The notes: generated by a model not told the origin, from the letters alone. Shown: positions 26,512 through 36,242, counted from the stretch's first letter. The stretch: 64,000 nt of DNA from Cereibacter sphaeroides (GCA_003243455.1 QFQS01000001.1:1054001-1118000), one strand, 5' to 3'. Translations and numbers: made by a program.

Positions 26512-28422
26512 TTAGTTGGCCGGGGACCATTCCCAGGCATAGGCATAGGCGCCCAGAACCTTTGACAGTGCTGCTTCCTCGACCTCTCCGTCGCGCGTGA
26601 TCCGCGCCACAAGGCCGCGCTTCTTGTCCTCGACCACCTCAGCAACATGGGCGGTCAGGCCAGCCGCTTTCAAAGCCTCATTGTAGACCCGCGTGATCGC
26701 GCTGCGGCGCAGGTCGGGTTTGAAGACCTTGCCCACGGCGGTCTTGGGCAATTCATCGACGATCTCGATATGCTTGGGAACCGCCGCACGTTCATGGATG
26801 TGGCTGCGCGCGAACTCGGTCAGTTCCTCGGGCGTGGCCGTCTTACCCTTGACCAGTTCGACATAGGCGCAAGGCAACTCGCCCGCGAAGGCATCCGGCT
26901 GGCCGATGGCGCCGACAAAAGCCACCGCCTCGTGCTTCATCAGGGCTTCCTCGATCTCGGCCGGGTCAATGTTATGGCCGCCGCGAATGATCAGATCCTT
27001 TGCGCGCCCCGTAATGAACAGATAGCCCTCGGCATCAAGCCGCCCCAGGTCGCCGGTGCGCAGATAGCGACCCTCGGCGAACAACAAGCGGTTCTTGTCG
27101 ACCTCGGTATAAGTCGAGCCCGGAAACACCCCGGGATTGGCCACGCAGATCTCGCCCACCTCGTCGGTGCCGCATTCTTTGACGACATTGCCCTCGGCAT
27201 CGGAGTGCAGGATGCGGATATGGGTATAGGGGAAGGGAATGCCGACCGAGCCGATCTTCTTGGCCCCGTCTGGCGGGTTGACCGAGACGAGGCAGGTGCA
27301 TTCGGTCAGGCCGTAGCCTTCGATGATCTTCACCCCTGTCGCCTTTTCGAACCGGTTGTAAAGCTCGATCGGCAGGGGTGCGGAGCCCGAAAAAGCACCG
27401 CGCAGACTGCTGACATCGGCGTTGACCTGACGCTGCATCAGCACCGAAAGCGCGGTCGGCACGGTGATGAGATAAGTGACCTTCCATCGTTCGACCAGCT
27501 TCCAGAAATTGTCGAATACGCCCTCACCGCGATAGCCCGCCGGGGTGGGCATCACCATATGACCGCCGCTCGCGATCATCGACATCAGGATCGGATAGGC
27601 GGCAAAGACGTGAAACAGCGGCAGCGGGCAGATGACCACATCCGTCTCGCGGAACAAAAGGCGATGGCCCAGCCAGCCGTTATAGACCATGCCCGACACG
27701 CGATGCTGCGCAACCTTGGGCATGCCGGTGGTGCCGCCGGTATGGAAATAGGCTGCCACGCGATCCTCTGGCGGATCGTCGAAGGTCAGGCGGTCGGGGG
27801 CTTGGCGGCGAAGCTCGCGCAGGAAATCCAGAACCTTTGCCTGATGTTGCACCGGGTTCTTCGGGCGCACGAAAGGGACGATCCAGCGTTTCGGCGGCGC
27901 CAGGTAGCGGTTCAGGTCCACCTCCAGCACCGTCGTGACGTTTGGCGCCAGCTGCACCGCCTCCGCCACCTTCTGCGCCACCTCGGTCTTGGGAAAGGCC
28001 TTGAGCGTGACCACCACCTTCGCCTTCGTCTCGCGCAGGATCGAGGCCATCTGGGTGGGATCGAGCAGCGGGTTGACCGGGTTCACGATGCCCGCCACCG
28101 CCCCGCCGATCAGGACAACGGCTGTCTCAAGGCAGTTGGGCAGGACATAGGCCACCACGTCCTTCGGGCCGACGCCGAGGCTGCGGAACAGGTTCGCGGC
28201 CTGCGTCACCTGCGCGAAATACTCGCCCCAGGTCAGCGTCTGCGCGGGATCGGCCGGGCCGGAGAGAAGCTGGAACGAAATCGCCGGGCGGTTGCCATGC
28301 GCCTTTGCGGTCCGGCCAAGGAATTCGTGCATGGTCCGGGCCACGCCCCGGTCTTCCCACGCGGCCTCTGCCTCGATCGCGTTGCGTTCGGCAACGGATG
28401 CAAAGCTTCCGAAGCTGGCCAT
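26512..28422 (-). CDS. Acyl-CoA synthetase (ANL superfamily)
   Basis: A 636-residue AMP-forming ligase that activates a carboxylic acid to its CoA thioester. ANL motifs are clear: AYFHTGGTTGMPKVAQHRVS (the ATP-binding A3 loop), IIEGYGLTECTCLVSVNP (A5), YLRTGDLGRLDAEGYLFITG (A7/A8) and a C-terminal LPKTAVGKVFKPDLR with the catalytic Lys. The extra 100 residues beyond the usual 540 are spread over both ends; such long forms occur in alphaproteobacteria. The acid is unknown. ATG at 28422 has GGGGAGG at 8-bp spacing; an in-frame ATG at 28428 is too close to it. Confidence 0.9.
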   Translation of the reverse strand: MASFGSFASVAERNAIEAEAAWEDRGVARTMHEFLGRTAKAHGNRPAISFQLLSGPADPAQTLTWGEYFAQVTQAANLFRSLGVGPKDVVAYVLPNCLETAVVLIGGAVAGIVNPVNPLLDPTQMASILRETKAKVVVTLKAFPKTEVAQKVAEAVQLAPNVTTVLEVDLNRYLAPPKRWIVPFVRPKNPVQHQAKVLDFLRELRRQAPDRLTFDDPPEDRVAAYFHTGGTTGMPKVAQHRVSGMVYNGWLGHRLLFRETDVVICPLPLFHVFAAYPILMSMIASGGHMVMPTPAGYRGEGVFDNFWKLVERWKVTYLITVPTALSVLMQRQVNADVSSLRGAFSGSAPLPIELYNRFEKATGVKIIEGYGLTECTCLVSVNPPDGAKKIGSVGIPFPYTHIRILHSDAEGNVVKECGTDEVGEICVANPGVFPGSTYTEVDKNRLLFAEGRYLRTGDLGRLDAEGYLFITGRAKDLIIRGGHNIDPAEIEEALMKHEAVAFVGAIGQPDAFAGELPCAYVELVKGKTATPEELTEFARSHIHERAAVPKHIEIVDELPKTAVGKVFKPDLRRSAITRVYNEALKAAGLTAHVAEVVEDKKRGLVARITRDGEVEEAALSKVLGAYAYAWEWSPAN

Positions 28423-28546
28423 GAACATCTCCTCCCCAGGGATGCCGCCGTTTGCCCGACGGGCATAGGCTTTTGTCGAACATGAACATTTTCGCACCCT
28501 GCCGCAAGTTCCGCCCATGGCGAATACGCAACGTCAGAGAGGGGCG

Positions 28547-30319
28547 TCAGATTTGCCCATCGGTGAACTGCAGCCGGGCCAGACGCGCGTAAAGCCCACC
28601 ACCCGCGACAAGCTCTTCATGCGTACCGGTAGCGACGATGCGGCCATGTTCGAAGACGAGGATACGGTCGGCCTTCTTCACCGTGGCCAGGCGGTGAGCG
28701 ACTACTAACGTGGTGCGGCCTTCGGACAGGTGCTCGACCGCCTCCTGCACAGCGCGCTCGCTTTCGGCATCGAGGGCGCTGGTCGCCTCGTCCAGAAGCA
28801 GGATAGGTGCGTCGCGCAAAATGGCGCGTGCAATGGCGATCCGTTGTTTCTGGCCACCGGAGAGCATCACGCCCCGCTCACCCACGAAGGTGTCGTAGCC
28901 TTGCGGCAGGGCTGTCAGGAAGTCATGGGCGGCGGCAGCCTTCGCCGCCGTCTCGATCTCGGTATCGGTCGCTTCGGGTCGGCCAAATCGGATGTTCTCG
29001 CGCGCCGACATGGCAAAGATGACCGGATCTTGCGGCACCAGCGCGATCTCCCGTCGGAAGTCGTGCCGCGCCAGCGTGGCGATATCGACGCCGTCGATGG
29101 TGATGCGACCTGATTGCGGATCATAGAAACGCAGCAGCAGTTGCAGGATCGTCGTCTTGCCCGCCCCCGAGGGGCCGACCAGCGCGACAGTCTCACCCGG
29201 CGCGATGGCAAGGTCCACACCGGCCAGCGCGCTGGTTTCGGGACGTGCCGGATAGCGGAAGACCACATCCTCGAACCTGATCGCACCCCTGACCGGCCGC
29301 GGCAGCCGCGCGGGATGGGCCGGGTCGCGCACCGGATCGGTTGCCGAAAGCAGTTCCTGCAAACGCTCGGTTGCTCCCGCCGCGCGCTGCACCTCACCCC
29401 AGATTTCGGACAGCGCCCCGACTGAACCCGCGACCATCACTGCATAGATCAGGAATTGGATCAACTCGCCCGGTGTCATGATTCCCGCGCGTACGTCGCG
29501 CGCGCCAATCCACAGGACACCGACGATACCGGTAAAGGTCAGGAATATGACGATCATGGTCAGCACGGCACGCGTCCCGATCCTGATCTTGGCCGAGACA
29601 AAGGATTTCTCGGTCATCTCGCTGAAGGTCTGCCGCGTCTCGGCCTCATGCGTGAACGCCTGCACAGCCTGGACCGAGGTCAGCGCCTCCGACGCGTTGC
29701 CCGAAGAGGCCGCGATCCAGTCCTGGTTCTCGCGGCTCAGCGTCCGCAGCCGTCGCCCCAAAAGGACGATGGGTACGACGACTGCCGGGACGATCAGCAT
29801 CACAAGCCCGGTCAGCTTGGCTGAGGTGAAGAACAAAAGCACAAGACCGCCAACAAGGATCAGCGCATTGCGCATCGCGATGGAGATCGACGATCCAAGC
29901 AGCGAGAGGATAAGGGTGGTGTCGGTCGTCAGGCGGCTGACGACCTCGCCCGTCATGATCCGCTCAAAAAACGCGGGGCTCATCCCCACAACGCGGTCGA
30001 ACAGCGCGCGGCGGATGTCGGCGACCACACGTTCACCCAGCCGGGTGACGAGGTAGTAGCGCCAGCCTGTCCCCAGGGCCAGAAGGGCGGCAATCACAAG
30101 GGCGGCGGCAAAATACTGGTCCAGCAGCTTGGCATTATTGGCGGCAAAGCCATCCACCACACGACGCACCGCGATGGGCAGAACAAGGCTGATCGTCGCC
30201 GTCAGGACCAGCGCCAGCGTCGCCAGCACAAGTAGCGTGCGGTATGGCTTCAGGAAAGGCCAAAGCCCCCTGAGCGCCCCGACCTTTCGCGAGACCTCGC
30301 GCTCTGCCACTGGTTCCAT
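28547..30319 (-). CDS. ABC transporter, fused permease and ATPase (MsbA/lipid-exporter type)
   Basis: A 590-residue half-transporter with six transmembrane helices in residues 20-310 and a nucleotide-binding domain. The latter has Walker A GPSGAGKTT, signature LSGGQKQR, Walker B ILLLDEATSALD and the H-loop VVAHRLATVKK. It should dimerise and export a hydrophobic substrate; lipid A, peptides or drugs are possible. ATG at 30319 is preceded by GGGGA; the 805-codon frame extends far upstream without homology. It is separated from the acyl-CoA synthetase gene by 125 bp. Confidence 0.92.
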   Translation of the reverse strand: MEPVAEREVSRKVGALRGLWPFLKPYRTLLVLATLALVLTATISLVLPIAVRRVVDGFAANNAKLLDQYFAAALVIAALLALGTGWRYYLVTRLGERVVADIRRALFDRVVGMSPAFFERIMTGEVVSRLTTDTTLILSLLGSSISIAMRNALILVGGLVLLFFTSAKLTGLVMLIVPAVVVPIVLLGRRLRTLSRENQDWIAASSGNASEALTSVQAVQAFTHEAETRQTFSEMTEKSFVSAKIRIGTRAVLTMIVIFLTFTGIVGVLWIGARDVRAGIMTPGELIQFLIYAVMVAGSVGALSEIWGEVQRAAGATERLQELLSATDPVRDPAHPARLPRPVRGAIRFEDVVFRYPARPETSALAGVDLAIAPGETVALVGPSGAGKTTILQLLLRFYDPQSGRITIDGVDIATLARHDFRREIALVPQDPVIFAMSARENIRFGRPEATDTEIETAAKAAAAHDFLTALPQGYDTFVGERGVMLSGGQKQRIAIARAILRDAPILLLDEATSALDAESERAVQEAVEHLSEGRTTLVVAHRLATVKKADRILVFEHGRIVATGTHEELVAGGGLYARLARLQFTDGQI

Positions 30320-30529
30320 GCATTCCCCGCAGGTCTGTCCCCGTCTGGCGCCGTCTGTAGGCTGACGGCGCAAAAGCGGCAAGCGGCGGAATTGCCGCGC
30401 CCCATAGGCGACAGGTGTGGTTTTCAGCCTTTGCGAGCGTTGCAGGCTGTGCAAGTGTCCGCACGCTTGAGCCGTTCCGGCACATGCCGGGTGTAATCTG
30501 GCCGCCTTTTCCGAGGTATTATAGCGACC

Positions 30530-31357
30530 ATGACCCAGTTTTTCACCGCACCGGACGGCGCAAAGCTCGCCTATCGAGACAAGGGAAAAGGCGCGCCCCT
30601 GCTGTGCCTTTCCGGCCTGACCCGGACGATGGGCGATTTTGAATATCTGTTGCCCCATCTGCCGCCGCTTCGCGTGATCCGCATGGACTATCGGGGACGC
30701 GGCGCCTCGGCCTGGACCGGGTCCGCGACCTACACCGTCGCAACCGAGGCGCAGGATGCACTGGCGTTGCTGGATCATCTGGCGGTGAACCGGGCCGCAA
30801 TACTTGGCACGTCGCGCGGCGGGCTGGTCGGGATGCTGCTGGCGGCGACCGCGCATGACCGGCTGGCGGGGCTTTGCCTGAACGACGTCGGACCCGCTTT
30901 GGAACGCAAGGGGCTGGAACGCATCTTCGACTATGTCGGACGCAACCCGTCCGCCCGCACCCACGCCTCATTGGCCGATGCCTCGCCGCGCTGTAACCCA
31001 GGATTTGCCGACGTGTCGCCGGAACGCTGGATGGCAGAAGCCCGCCTGCATTATCGAGAGACAGCTGAGGGACTGCGGATCACTTACGACCCCGCCCTGC
31101 GTGAGTCGTTCCTCGCAGCTTTCCAGGGGCCGGAGATCGACGCCTGGCCGCTTTTCGATGCCTGCGCGGGCCTGCCGCTGGCGCTGATACGCGGCGCGAA
31201 CTCTGACCTCTTGTCGAAGGAAACCGCCGCAGAGATGCGCCGCCGTCGCCCGGACATGATCTATGCCGAGGTTCCGGGGCGCGCGCATGTGCCCTTTCTT
31301 GACGAACCGCAAAGCCTTGCCGCCCTGCAGACCTTCCTTGAAAAGATCAAACCATGA
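30530..31357 (+). CDS. Alpha/beta hydrolase
   Basis: A 275-residue alpha/beta-hydrolase-fold enzyme. The nucleophile elbow is GTSRGG (Ser near residue 89), the oxyanion region is CLSGLTRT and the catalytic His lies in EVPGRAHVPFLDEP near the end. An esterase or lactonase role is likely; the substrate is unknown. It is the first gene of a rightward set: its stop overlaps the dehydratase start by 4 bp (ATGA), which is followed by an enol-lactonase-like gene. The 210 bp upstream, shared with the divergent ABC gene, hold its promoter. Confidence 0.88.
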   Translation: MTQFFTAPDGAKLAYRDKGKGAPLLCLSGLTRTMGDFEYLLPHLPPLRVIRMDYRGRGASAWTGSATYTVATEAQDALALLDHLAVNRAAILGTSRGGLVGMLLAATAHDRLAGLCLNDVGPALERKGLERIFDYVGRNPSARTHASLADASPRCNPGFADVSPERWMAEARLHYRETAEGLRITYDPALRESFLAAFQGPEIDAWPLFDACAGLPLALIRGANSDLLSKETAAEMRRRRPDMIYAEVPGRAHVPFLDEPQSLAALQTFLEKIKP

Positions 31358-32328
31358 CAGATATCGCCGCCATCGAAGCCGCCGCCAAACGCCTTGAGGG
31401 CCAGGCGCGCCGCACGCCCCTGCTATCCTCGCCCTTCCTCGATGAAATCGCCGGGCGGCGGGTTTTCGTAAAGGCCGAATGCCTGCAACGCACCGGCAGC
31501 TTCAAGTTCCGCGGCGCATGGTCGGCGGTCTCGGCCATCCAGCCAGAGGTGCGGAAAAAGGGCGTGATCGCCTTTTCCTCGGGCAACCACGCGCAGGGCG
31601 TGGCCTATGCCGCCAGCCTGCATGGCGTCCCGTCGGTGATCGTGATGCCTTCGGACGCGCCCGCCATCAAGATTGCCAATACGCGCGCCTATGGCGCGGA
31701 GGTGGTCCTGTACGACCGCGCGACCGAGGATCGCGAGGCGATTGGCCAGAGGTTCGCATCCGAACGCGGGCTGACGCTGATCAAGCCTTTCGACGATCCG
31801 CAGGTCATCGCAGGTCAGGGCACGGCCGGGCTGGAAATTGCCGAACAGGCGCGCGAGGCCGGGGTGGGGAAAGCCGATGTTCTGGTGTGCTGCGGTGGTG
31901 GTGGACTGACATCCGGCGTGGCGCTGGCGCTGGCCGCACGAGCGCCGGGATTGAGGGTCAGACCAGCGGAACCCCAAGGCTTCGATGACGTGGCGCGCAG
32001 CCTTGCAAGCGGCAAGATCGAGCAGAATGCGCGGGCTTTGGGCAGCATCTGCGATGCCATCGTCACGCCTTCACCGGGCCAGATCACCTTTCCGATCCTG
32101 CAACGCCTGTGCGGACCGGGACTTGCCGTCAGCGATGAAGAGGCGCTGCGGGCGATGGCGCTGGCCTTCCAGCATCTGAAGATCGTGCTGGAACCGGGTG
32201 GCGCCGTCTCGCTCGCCGCCGCTTTGTTCCGGCCCGATGATCTGGCGGATGGGGACGTCATCGCACTGGCATCGGGCGGCAACGTCGATCCGGCGATCTT
32301 TGCCGAGGCGCTGAATCGACTTTCGTGA
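31354..32328 (+). CDS. PLP-dependent threonine/serine dehydratase
   Basis: A 324-residue fold-type-II PLP enzyme. The PLP Lys lies in GSFKFRGAW (about residue 50), the phosphate-binding loop reads CCGGGGLTSG and the Asn loop SSGNHAQG. The lack of a C-terminal ACT regulatory domain and the length match catabolic threonine dehydratase or threo-3-hydroxyaspartate ammonia-lyase/serine racemase. It deaminates a beta-hydroxy amino acid to a 2-oxo acid. It is translationally coupled to genes on both sides, indicating a common pathway or opportunistic operon. Confidence 0.9.
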   Translation: MTDIAAIEAAAKRLEGQARRTPLLSSPFLDEIAGRRVFVKAECLQRTGSFKFRGAWSAVSAIQPEVRKKGVIAFSSGNHAQGVAYAASLHGVPSVIVMPSDAPAIKIANTRAYGAEVVLYDRATEDREAIGQRFASERGLTLIKPFDDPQVIAGQGTAGLEIAEQAREAGVGKADVLVCCGGGGLTSGVALALAARAPGLRVRPAEPQGFDDVARSLASGKIEQNARALGSICDAIVTPSPGQITFPILQRLCGPGLAVSDEEALRAMALAFQHLKIVLEPGGAVSLAAALFRPDDLADGDVIALASGGNVDPAIFAEALNRLS

Positions 32329-33116
32329 TGGCATTCGCCTATTTTGACGACATTCTGCTACACTACCTTGACGAGGGCGACCCGAACGGCGCGCCGGTGT
32401 TCTTTGCCCATGCGCTTGGCACCGATCTGCGGCTTTGGGATGCGGTGATTCCCGCCATGCCCTCCGGGCTGCGCCTGATCCGGGCCGATATGCGCGGACA
32501 CGGACGCTCGGGTGTTCCGACGCCGCCCTATTCGATGGGTGCGTTGATCCGCGATGCCGAACGGCTGCTGGACCATCTGAAGGTGCGCGACGCGGTTTTT
32601 GTCGGCCTGTCCATCGGCGGCATGATTGCGCAGGGGCTGGCGGTCAAGCGGCTGGATCAGGTCCGCGCGCTGGTTCTATCGAACACCGCCGCACGTATCG
32701 GGACCGAGGCGATCTGGCACGACCGGATCGCGCAGGTCCGCAAAGGGGGGATGGCTGACGTGGCCCCAGCGACGCTTGAACGCTGGTTCGGCCGCAAGTT
32801 CCGCGACACCCCGGAGTTCGCCCTATGGCGCGACCGGCTTCTGGCAACGCCGCCCGAAGGATGGATCGGCTGCGCCGAGGCTATCGCCGGGACCGATTTC
32901 TACACAACGACCGCCACGCTGAGACTACCCACGCTCGCCATCGCGGGCAGCGAGGATGGCTCGACCCCGGCCGATCTGGTACGCGAGACGGCAGAGCTTG
33001 TTGCGGGCAGCCGCTTCGCACTGATCCGTGGCGCAGGCCATCTGCCCCCCGTGGATCAACCAGCGCGCTATGCCGAAGAACTGGCAGGCTTCCTGCGGGC
33101 CATCGGGCATATCTGA
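32328..33116 (+). CDS. 3-oxoadipate enol-lactonase-like alpha/beta hydrolase
   Basis: A 262-residue hydrolase resembling PcaD: the nucleophile elbow GLSIGGMIAQGLAV (Ser near 97), FFAHALGTDLRLWDAVIP as the oxyanion segment and a C-terminal RGAGHLPPVDQP carrying the catalytic His. PcaD hydrolyses beta-ketoadipate enol-lactone, but no other pca gene is present, so the real substrate may differ. ATG 32328 overlaps the preceding stop (TGATG). The gap of 102 bp to the enolase-superfamily gene still allows cotranscription. Confidence 0.8.
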   Translation: MAFAYFDDILLHYLDEGDPNGAPVFFAHALGTDLRLWDAVIPAMPSGLRLIRADMRGHGRSGVPTPPYSMGALIRDAERLLDHLKVRDAVFVGLSIGGMIAQGLAVKRLDQVRALVLSNTAARIGTEAIWHDRIAQVRKGGMADVAPATLERWFGRKFRDTPEFALWRDRLLATPPEGWIGCAEAIAGTDFYTTTATLRLPTLAIAGSEDGSTPADLVRETAELVAGSRFALIRGAGHLPPVDQPARYAEELAGFLRAIGHI

Positions 33117-33218
33117 AGCGTCGCTGGCGTTCCGCCCGATGTCGGGCGATTGCGCGCGAAAGCGGTGCGCTGACTTAAGCTGACCACGACATCGCCAGCC
33201 CGTGAAAGGCCCTGCCCC

Positions 33219-34451
33219 ATGCGCCTCAAGGACCTAGAGATCTTCACCGTCGCGCCTCCTGCCCCCGGTTGGGGCGGGCGATACTGGACCTTCGTAAAGC
33301 TGACGACCGATGACGGCATCGTTGGCTATGGCGAATGCTATGTCTCGACCGTCGGGCCGAAGGCGATGGACGCCGTCATCACCGACGTCTTCGAGCGGCA
33401 CATGATGGGCACCTCGCCCGAGGATATCGAGTTGATGTTCCGCCGGGTCTATTCCGCCGGCTTTACCCAGCGCCCCGATCCGACCGTGATCGGCGCATTT
33501 TCGGGGTTGGAGATCGCCTGCTGGGACATACTTGGCAAGGCGCGAAACCGCCCGGTCTGGGCGCTGCTGGGCGGCAAGATGAATGAGCGGGTGCGCACTT
33601 ATACCTATCTCTACCCCGAGCCGGATCAGGATCACGCCGAGTTCTGGGTCAGCGCAGATATGGCCGCCGAAGCCGCCGCCAAATGTGTGAGCCAGGGCTT
33701 TACGGCCGTGAAATTCGACCCCGCCGGTCCCTACACGATCCGCACCGGCCACCAGCCCGCGATGAGCGACATCACCCGCTCGGTCGCCTTCTGCGCGAAG
33801 ATACGTGAGGCGGTGGGCGACAAGGCAGACCTGCTGTTCGGCACACATGGCCAGTTCAACACCCCCGGCGCAATCCGGCTGGGACAGGCGTTGGAGCCTT
33901 ACTCGCCGCTTTGGTACGAAGAGCCTATTCCGCCGGACATGCTGCCAGAATTCGCCGAGGTGGCGCGCCATGTCCGCGTCCCTCTGGCAACCGGCGAGCG
34001 CCTGGCGACCAAGGCCGAGTTCGGCACCCTGCTGCGGCTGGGCGGGGTGAAGATCCTGCAACCCGCGCTTGGTCGTGTAGGCGGGATCTGGGAGGCGAAG
34101 AAGATCGCCGCCATCGCCGAGGTCTTCAACGCCGAAATGGCGCCGCACCTTTACGCAGGCCCCCTGGAATGGGCGGCAAACCTGCATCTGGGCGTCTCGA
34201 TTCCCAACCTGCTTATGTGCGAGACGATCCAGACCGGCGGTGCGTTTCACCTAGCGCTGATCAGGAACACGATCCGCTGGGAAGACGGATACGTCATCGC
34301 GCCCGAGGCGCCCGGCCTTGGCATCGAGTTCGACGAAGATCTGGCCCGCGCCCATCCCTACACCGGCGACCGCCTGCATCTGGAGATGCAGGAAGCGCCC
34401 TGCGACTATCGCCATGGAAACAGGTTCGAGGGCGGGGCGCCGACCACATAG
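33219..34451 (+). CDS. Enolase-superfamily (mandelate racemase/muconate lactonizing) enzyme
   Basis: A 410-residue enzyme with the N-terminal capping domain and TIM barrel of this superfamily. The barrel shows VKFDPAGPY (KxD at the general-base position), YEEPIPPD and ATGERLATK with metal-binding Glu residues, and HLYAGPLEWAAN with a probable catalytic His. The position of the usual first metal ligand reads FGTHGQFN, so Thr-His replaces the expected Asp-x-His-type motif. Sugar-acid dehydratase or lactone cycloisomerase activity is likely. The sequence after the gene (34452-34674) holds no ORF of note. Confidence 0.82.
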   Translation: MRLKDLEIFTVAPPAPGWGGRYWTFVKLTTDDGIVGYGECYVSTVGPKAMDAVITDVFERHMMGTSPEDIELMFRRVYSAGFTQRPDPTVIGAFSGLEIACWDILGKARNRPVWALLGGKMNERVRTYTYLYPEPDQDHAEFWVSADMAAEAAAKCVSQGFTAVKFDPAGPYTIRTGHQPAMSDITRSVAFCAKIREAVGDKADLLFGTHGQFNTPGAIRLGQALEPYSPLWYEEPIPPDMLPEFAEVARHVRVPLATGERLATKAEFGTLLRLGGVKILQPALGRVGGIWEAKKIAAIAEVFNAEMAPHLYAGPLEWAANLHLGVSIPNLLMCETIQTGGAFHLALIRNTIRWEDGYVIAPEAPGLGIEFDEDLARAHPYTGDRLHLEMQEAPCDYRHGNRFEGGAPTT

Positions 34452-34674
34452 CGCGGCGCGTCTTACTGGTGAAATCCGGGGCGGGCGCAGGTTTCGTGCG
34501 CAATTGCGGCCAGCGAACCGGTGCCAAATACGGGCCGCGCCGATACCGCTTGGCGTTGATATAGCCGAAGCGCCAACACGAAAAGTTGAATGTCGCGCGT
34601 TTGAACCTCTAGCAGGTGGAGCACCCATGTTGGCTGGGTGACGACGCGACGCAAATTTTCAAAGGGATACCCTC

Positions 34675-35145
34675 ATGGGACGCCACATCAGCCACAACCG
34701 TCCGCCTTTCAACAGGTCTGACAGCGCGTCCCACGGAACACATGGCGGGCCGGGTTATGACGGCTACGCGCAGCAAGGCTACGATCTGCCGGGCTACCAT
34801 CCAAAGCGCCGTATTCCGTCGATCTTTGTCATTGCAGCGCTCGCGGTCTGGACGCTGCTCGCTCTGGGCACCTGGGTGGTGATTGATCCTTTGCTGGCAT
34901 GGGCAGGCGTGCTTGTCGCTCCGCTGCTGGAGACGGGAAGTGCGGTGGGCGATGCAGTTGGCATCGGCAAGGAGGTAGGGGCCGTCATCGACGCCTCTGG
35001 TGCCGAAAGTATCGCGCAATGGCTTCTGGGCGTTCTTAGCTGGCTGGCGAAACCCGCCATCGTGATCGTCTGGGCACTCGGCGTGGGGGCGATCCTGCTG
35101 GCACAGGTTATTTTGGCACGCGGGATATTTTCGCGCAGATACTAG
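34675..35145 (+). CDS. Small membrane protein of unknown function
   Basis: A 156-residue protein with a polar Gly/Tyr/His-rich N terminus (about 45 residues), then two hydrophobic segments (IPSIFVIAALAVWTLLALGT and KPAIVIVWALGVGAILLAQV) flanking an amphipathic stretch. The N terminus is probably cytosolic, the arrangement a helical hairpin. No family is recognised. AAAGGGA lies about 8 bp before the ATG. It is followed by the tRNA-Arg gene on the other strand. Confidence 0.65.
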   Translation: MGRHISHNRPPFNRSDSASHGTHGGPGYDGYAQQGYDLPGYHPKRRIPSIFVIAALAVWTLLALGTWVVIDPLLAWAGVLVAPLLETGSAVGDAVGIGKEVGAVIDASGAESIAQWLLGVLSWLAKPAIVIVWALGVGAILLAQVILARGIFSRRY

Positions 35146-35205
35146 ACGGATAAAGCCGCGATCGGGCATCGCCAGCGAAGGGCAGTGACATCTTTCCCCG
35201 GAAAC

Positions 35206-35282
35206 TGGCGACCCCGGGAGGACTTGAACCCCCAACCCCAGACTTAGAAGGTCCGTGCTCTATCCAGTTGAGCTACGGGGCC
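35206..35282 (-). tRNA. tRNA-Arg(TCT)
   Basis: A complete cloverleaf on the minus strand: acceptor GGCCCCG pairs with CGGGGTC, D stem GCTC/GAGC, anticodon stem CGGAC/GTCTG with loop CTTCTAA (anticodon TCT), T arm GGGGG-TTCAAGT-CCTCC. Discriminator G and an encoded CCA follow. It decodes AGA and AGG. Confidence 0.97.
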
Positions 35283-35325
35283 GCGCATCGGTCTTTTGCG
35301 GCAGGCGGCGCCGCAGCGCAAGGGT

Positions 35326-35784
35326 TCAGAGCGCACGCGTCATGTAGAATGAATTCGGATCGAGCGTGTAATCCCCGAAGGGTCCGCACTCTTCGAACCC
35401 GGCGCGGGAGTAGAGTGCGCGCGCAGGGGCAAAGATAGGCTCTCGTCCTGTTTCAAGACTCAGCCTGCGAAAACCGGCAGCCTTCGCCTCTGACATCAGG
35501 TGGCCCAGCATCCGCCGCGACAACCCCTGCCCCCGGTTTTCGGCCAGCACATGCATCGACTTGATCTCGGCGTGTTCGTCGTCGATGCGCTTGAAGGCCC
35601 CCATCGCAACCGGCACGCCTACATCGCGGATGACGAAAAAGGTGATGCCAGGCGCGGCAAGCTGGCTGGCATCCATCATGTAGATGCTTTCGGGCGGCGT
35701 CTGCGCATGCATGTCCGCCGTATGGCGCGCCATCAGCAGCCCAAGATCGGCGCCAAGCGGGCTTTCCGCCTCGATCGAGATCAT
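35326..35784 (-). CDS. GNAT family N-acetyltransferase
   Basis: A 152-residue GNAT protein with [20 protein letters not shown] (acetyl-CoA motif Q/RxxGxG/A), then [20 protein letters not shown] and [12 protein letters not shown], typical of the fold. The acceptor is unknown. Its start overlaps the stop of the complex I subunit gene by 1 bp (35784), so the two may be coupled. The downstream neighbour is tRNA-Arg, 44 bp away. Confidence 0.88.
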   Translation of the reverse strand: MISIEAESPLGADLGLLMARHTADMHAQTPPESIYMMDASQLAAPGITFFVIRDVGVPVAMGAFKRIDDEHAEIKSMHVLAENRGQGLSRRMLGHLMSEAKAAGFRRLSLETGREPIFAPARALYSRAGFEECGPFGDYTLDPNSFYMTRAL

Positions 35785-36095
35785 CAGTGAGTCCAGGCGC
35801 CCCGGCGGTCGGTGGCGAAATTCTCGCCATAGCCACGCTGGCGGATGTTGAGCTTGCGCAGATTGGGATCAGTCACCACATAGTCGATCGAGCGTTCACG
35901 GGCATAGCTCTCGGCCTGTTCGCGCGTCTCGAACGTCAACCGCACCTGTCCTTGCGTATCGGAAAGCGAGGTCCAGCCCATCAGCGGGTCGATGCTGCGC
36001 GCCGTCTCAGGCACGAATTCCAGAACCCAGATATGGGTCTTGGCGGTACCCGATTGCATGGCGGTGCGGGCAGGCTGATAGATGCGGGCGCGCAT
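35784..36095 (-). CDS. ETC complex I accessory subunit (NDUFS4-like)
   Basis: A 103-residue protein of the ETC_C1_NDUFS4 family, found in mitochondria and alphaproteobacteria as an accessory subunit of NADH:ubiquinone oxidoreductase. The conserved [20 protein letters not shown] and [16 protein letters not shown] segments are clear. It probably stabilises the N-module in the cytoplasm. The nuo operon is not in this window. This subunit is a good marker of alphaproteobacterial origin. Confidence 0.92.
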   Translation of the reverse strand: MRARIYQPARTAMQSGTAKTHIWVLEFVPETARSIDPLMGWTSLSDTQGQVRLTFETREQAESYARERSIDYVVTDPNLRKLNIRQRGYGENFATDRRGAWTH

Positions 36096-36242
36096 TGGGC
36101 TGAACCTTTCGGCGGCTGTTGCTGCCCGCGTTATGGCGGCAAATTGCCCTTCAATGCAAGAGCCTGCGCCCGCCTTGCGCGACAGGGCTTGCCACAGAAC
36201 AAAAACGGATCAGATTTGGCCTTCGGCCTAGGGAATCGCACC

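Noticed and set aside
26647..28485. 612-codon open frame antisense to the acyl-CoA synthetase gene
   Set aside because: Shadow of a strongly biased gene with all ANL motifs intact.
30320..30964. N-terminal extension of the ABC transporter by 215 codons
   Set aside because: It overlaps the alpha/beta hydrolase gene and has no membrane or other domain character.
35787..36242. N-terminal extension of uvrB by 152 codons
   Set aside because: Antisense to the complex I subunit gene; UvrB starts at the chosen ATG.
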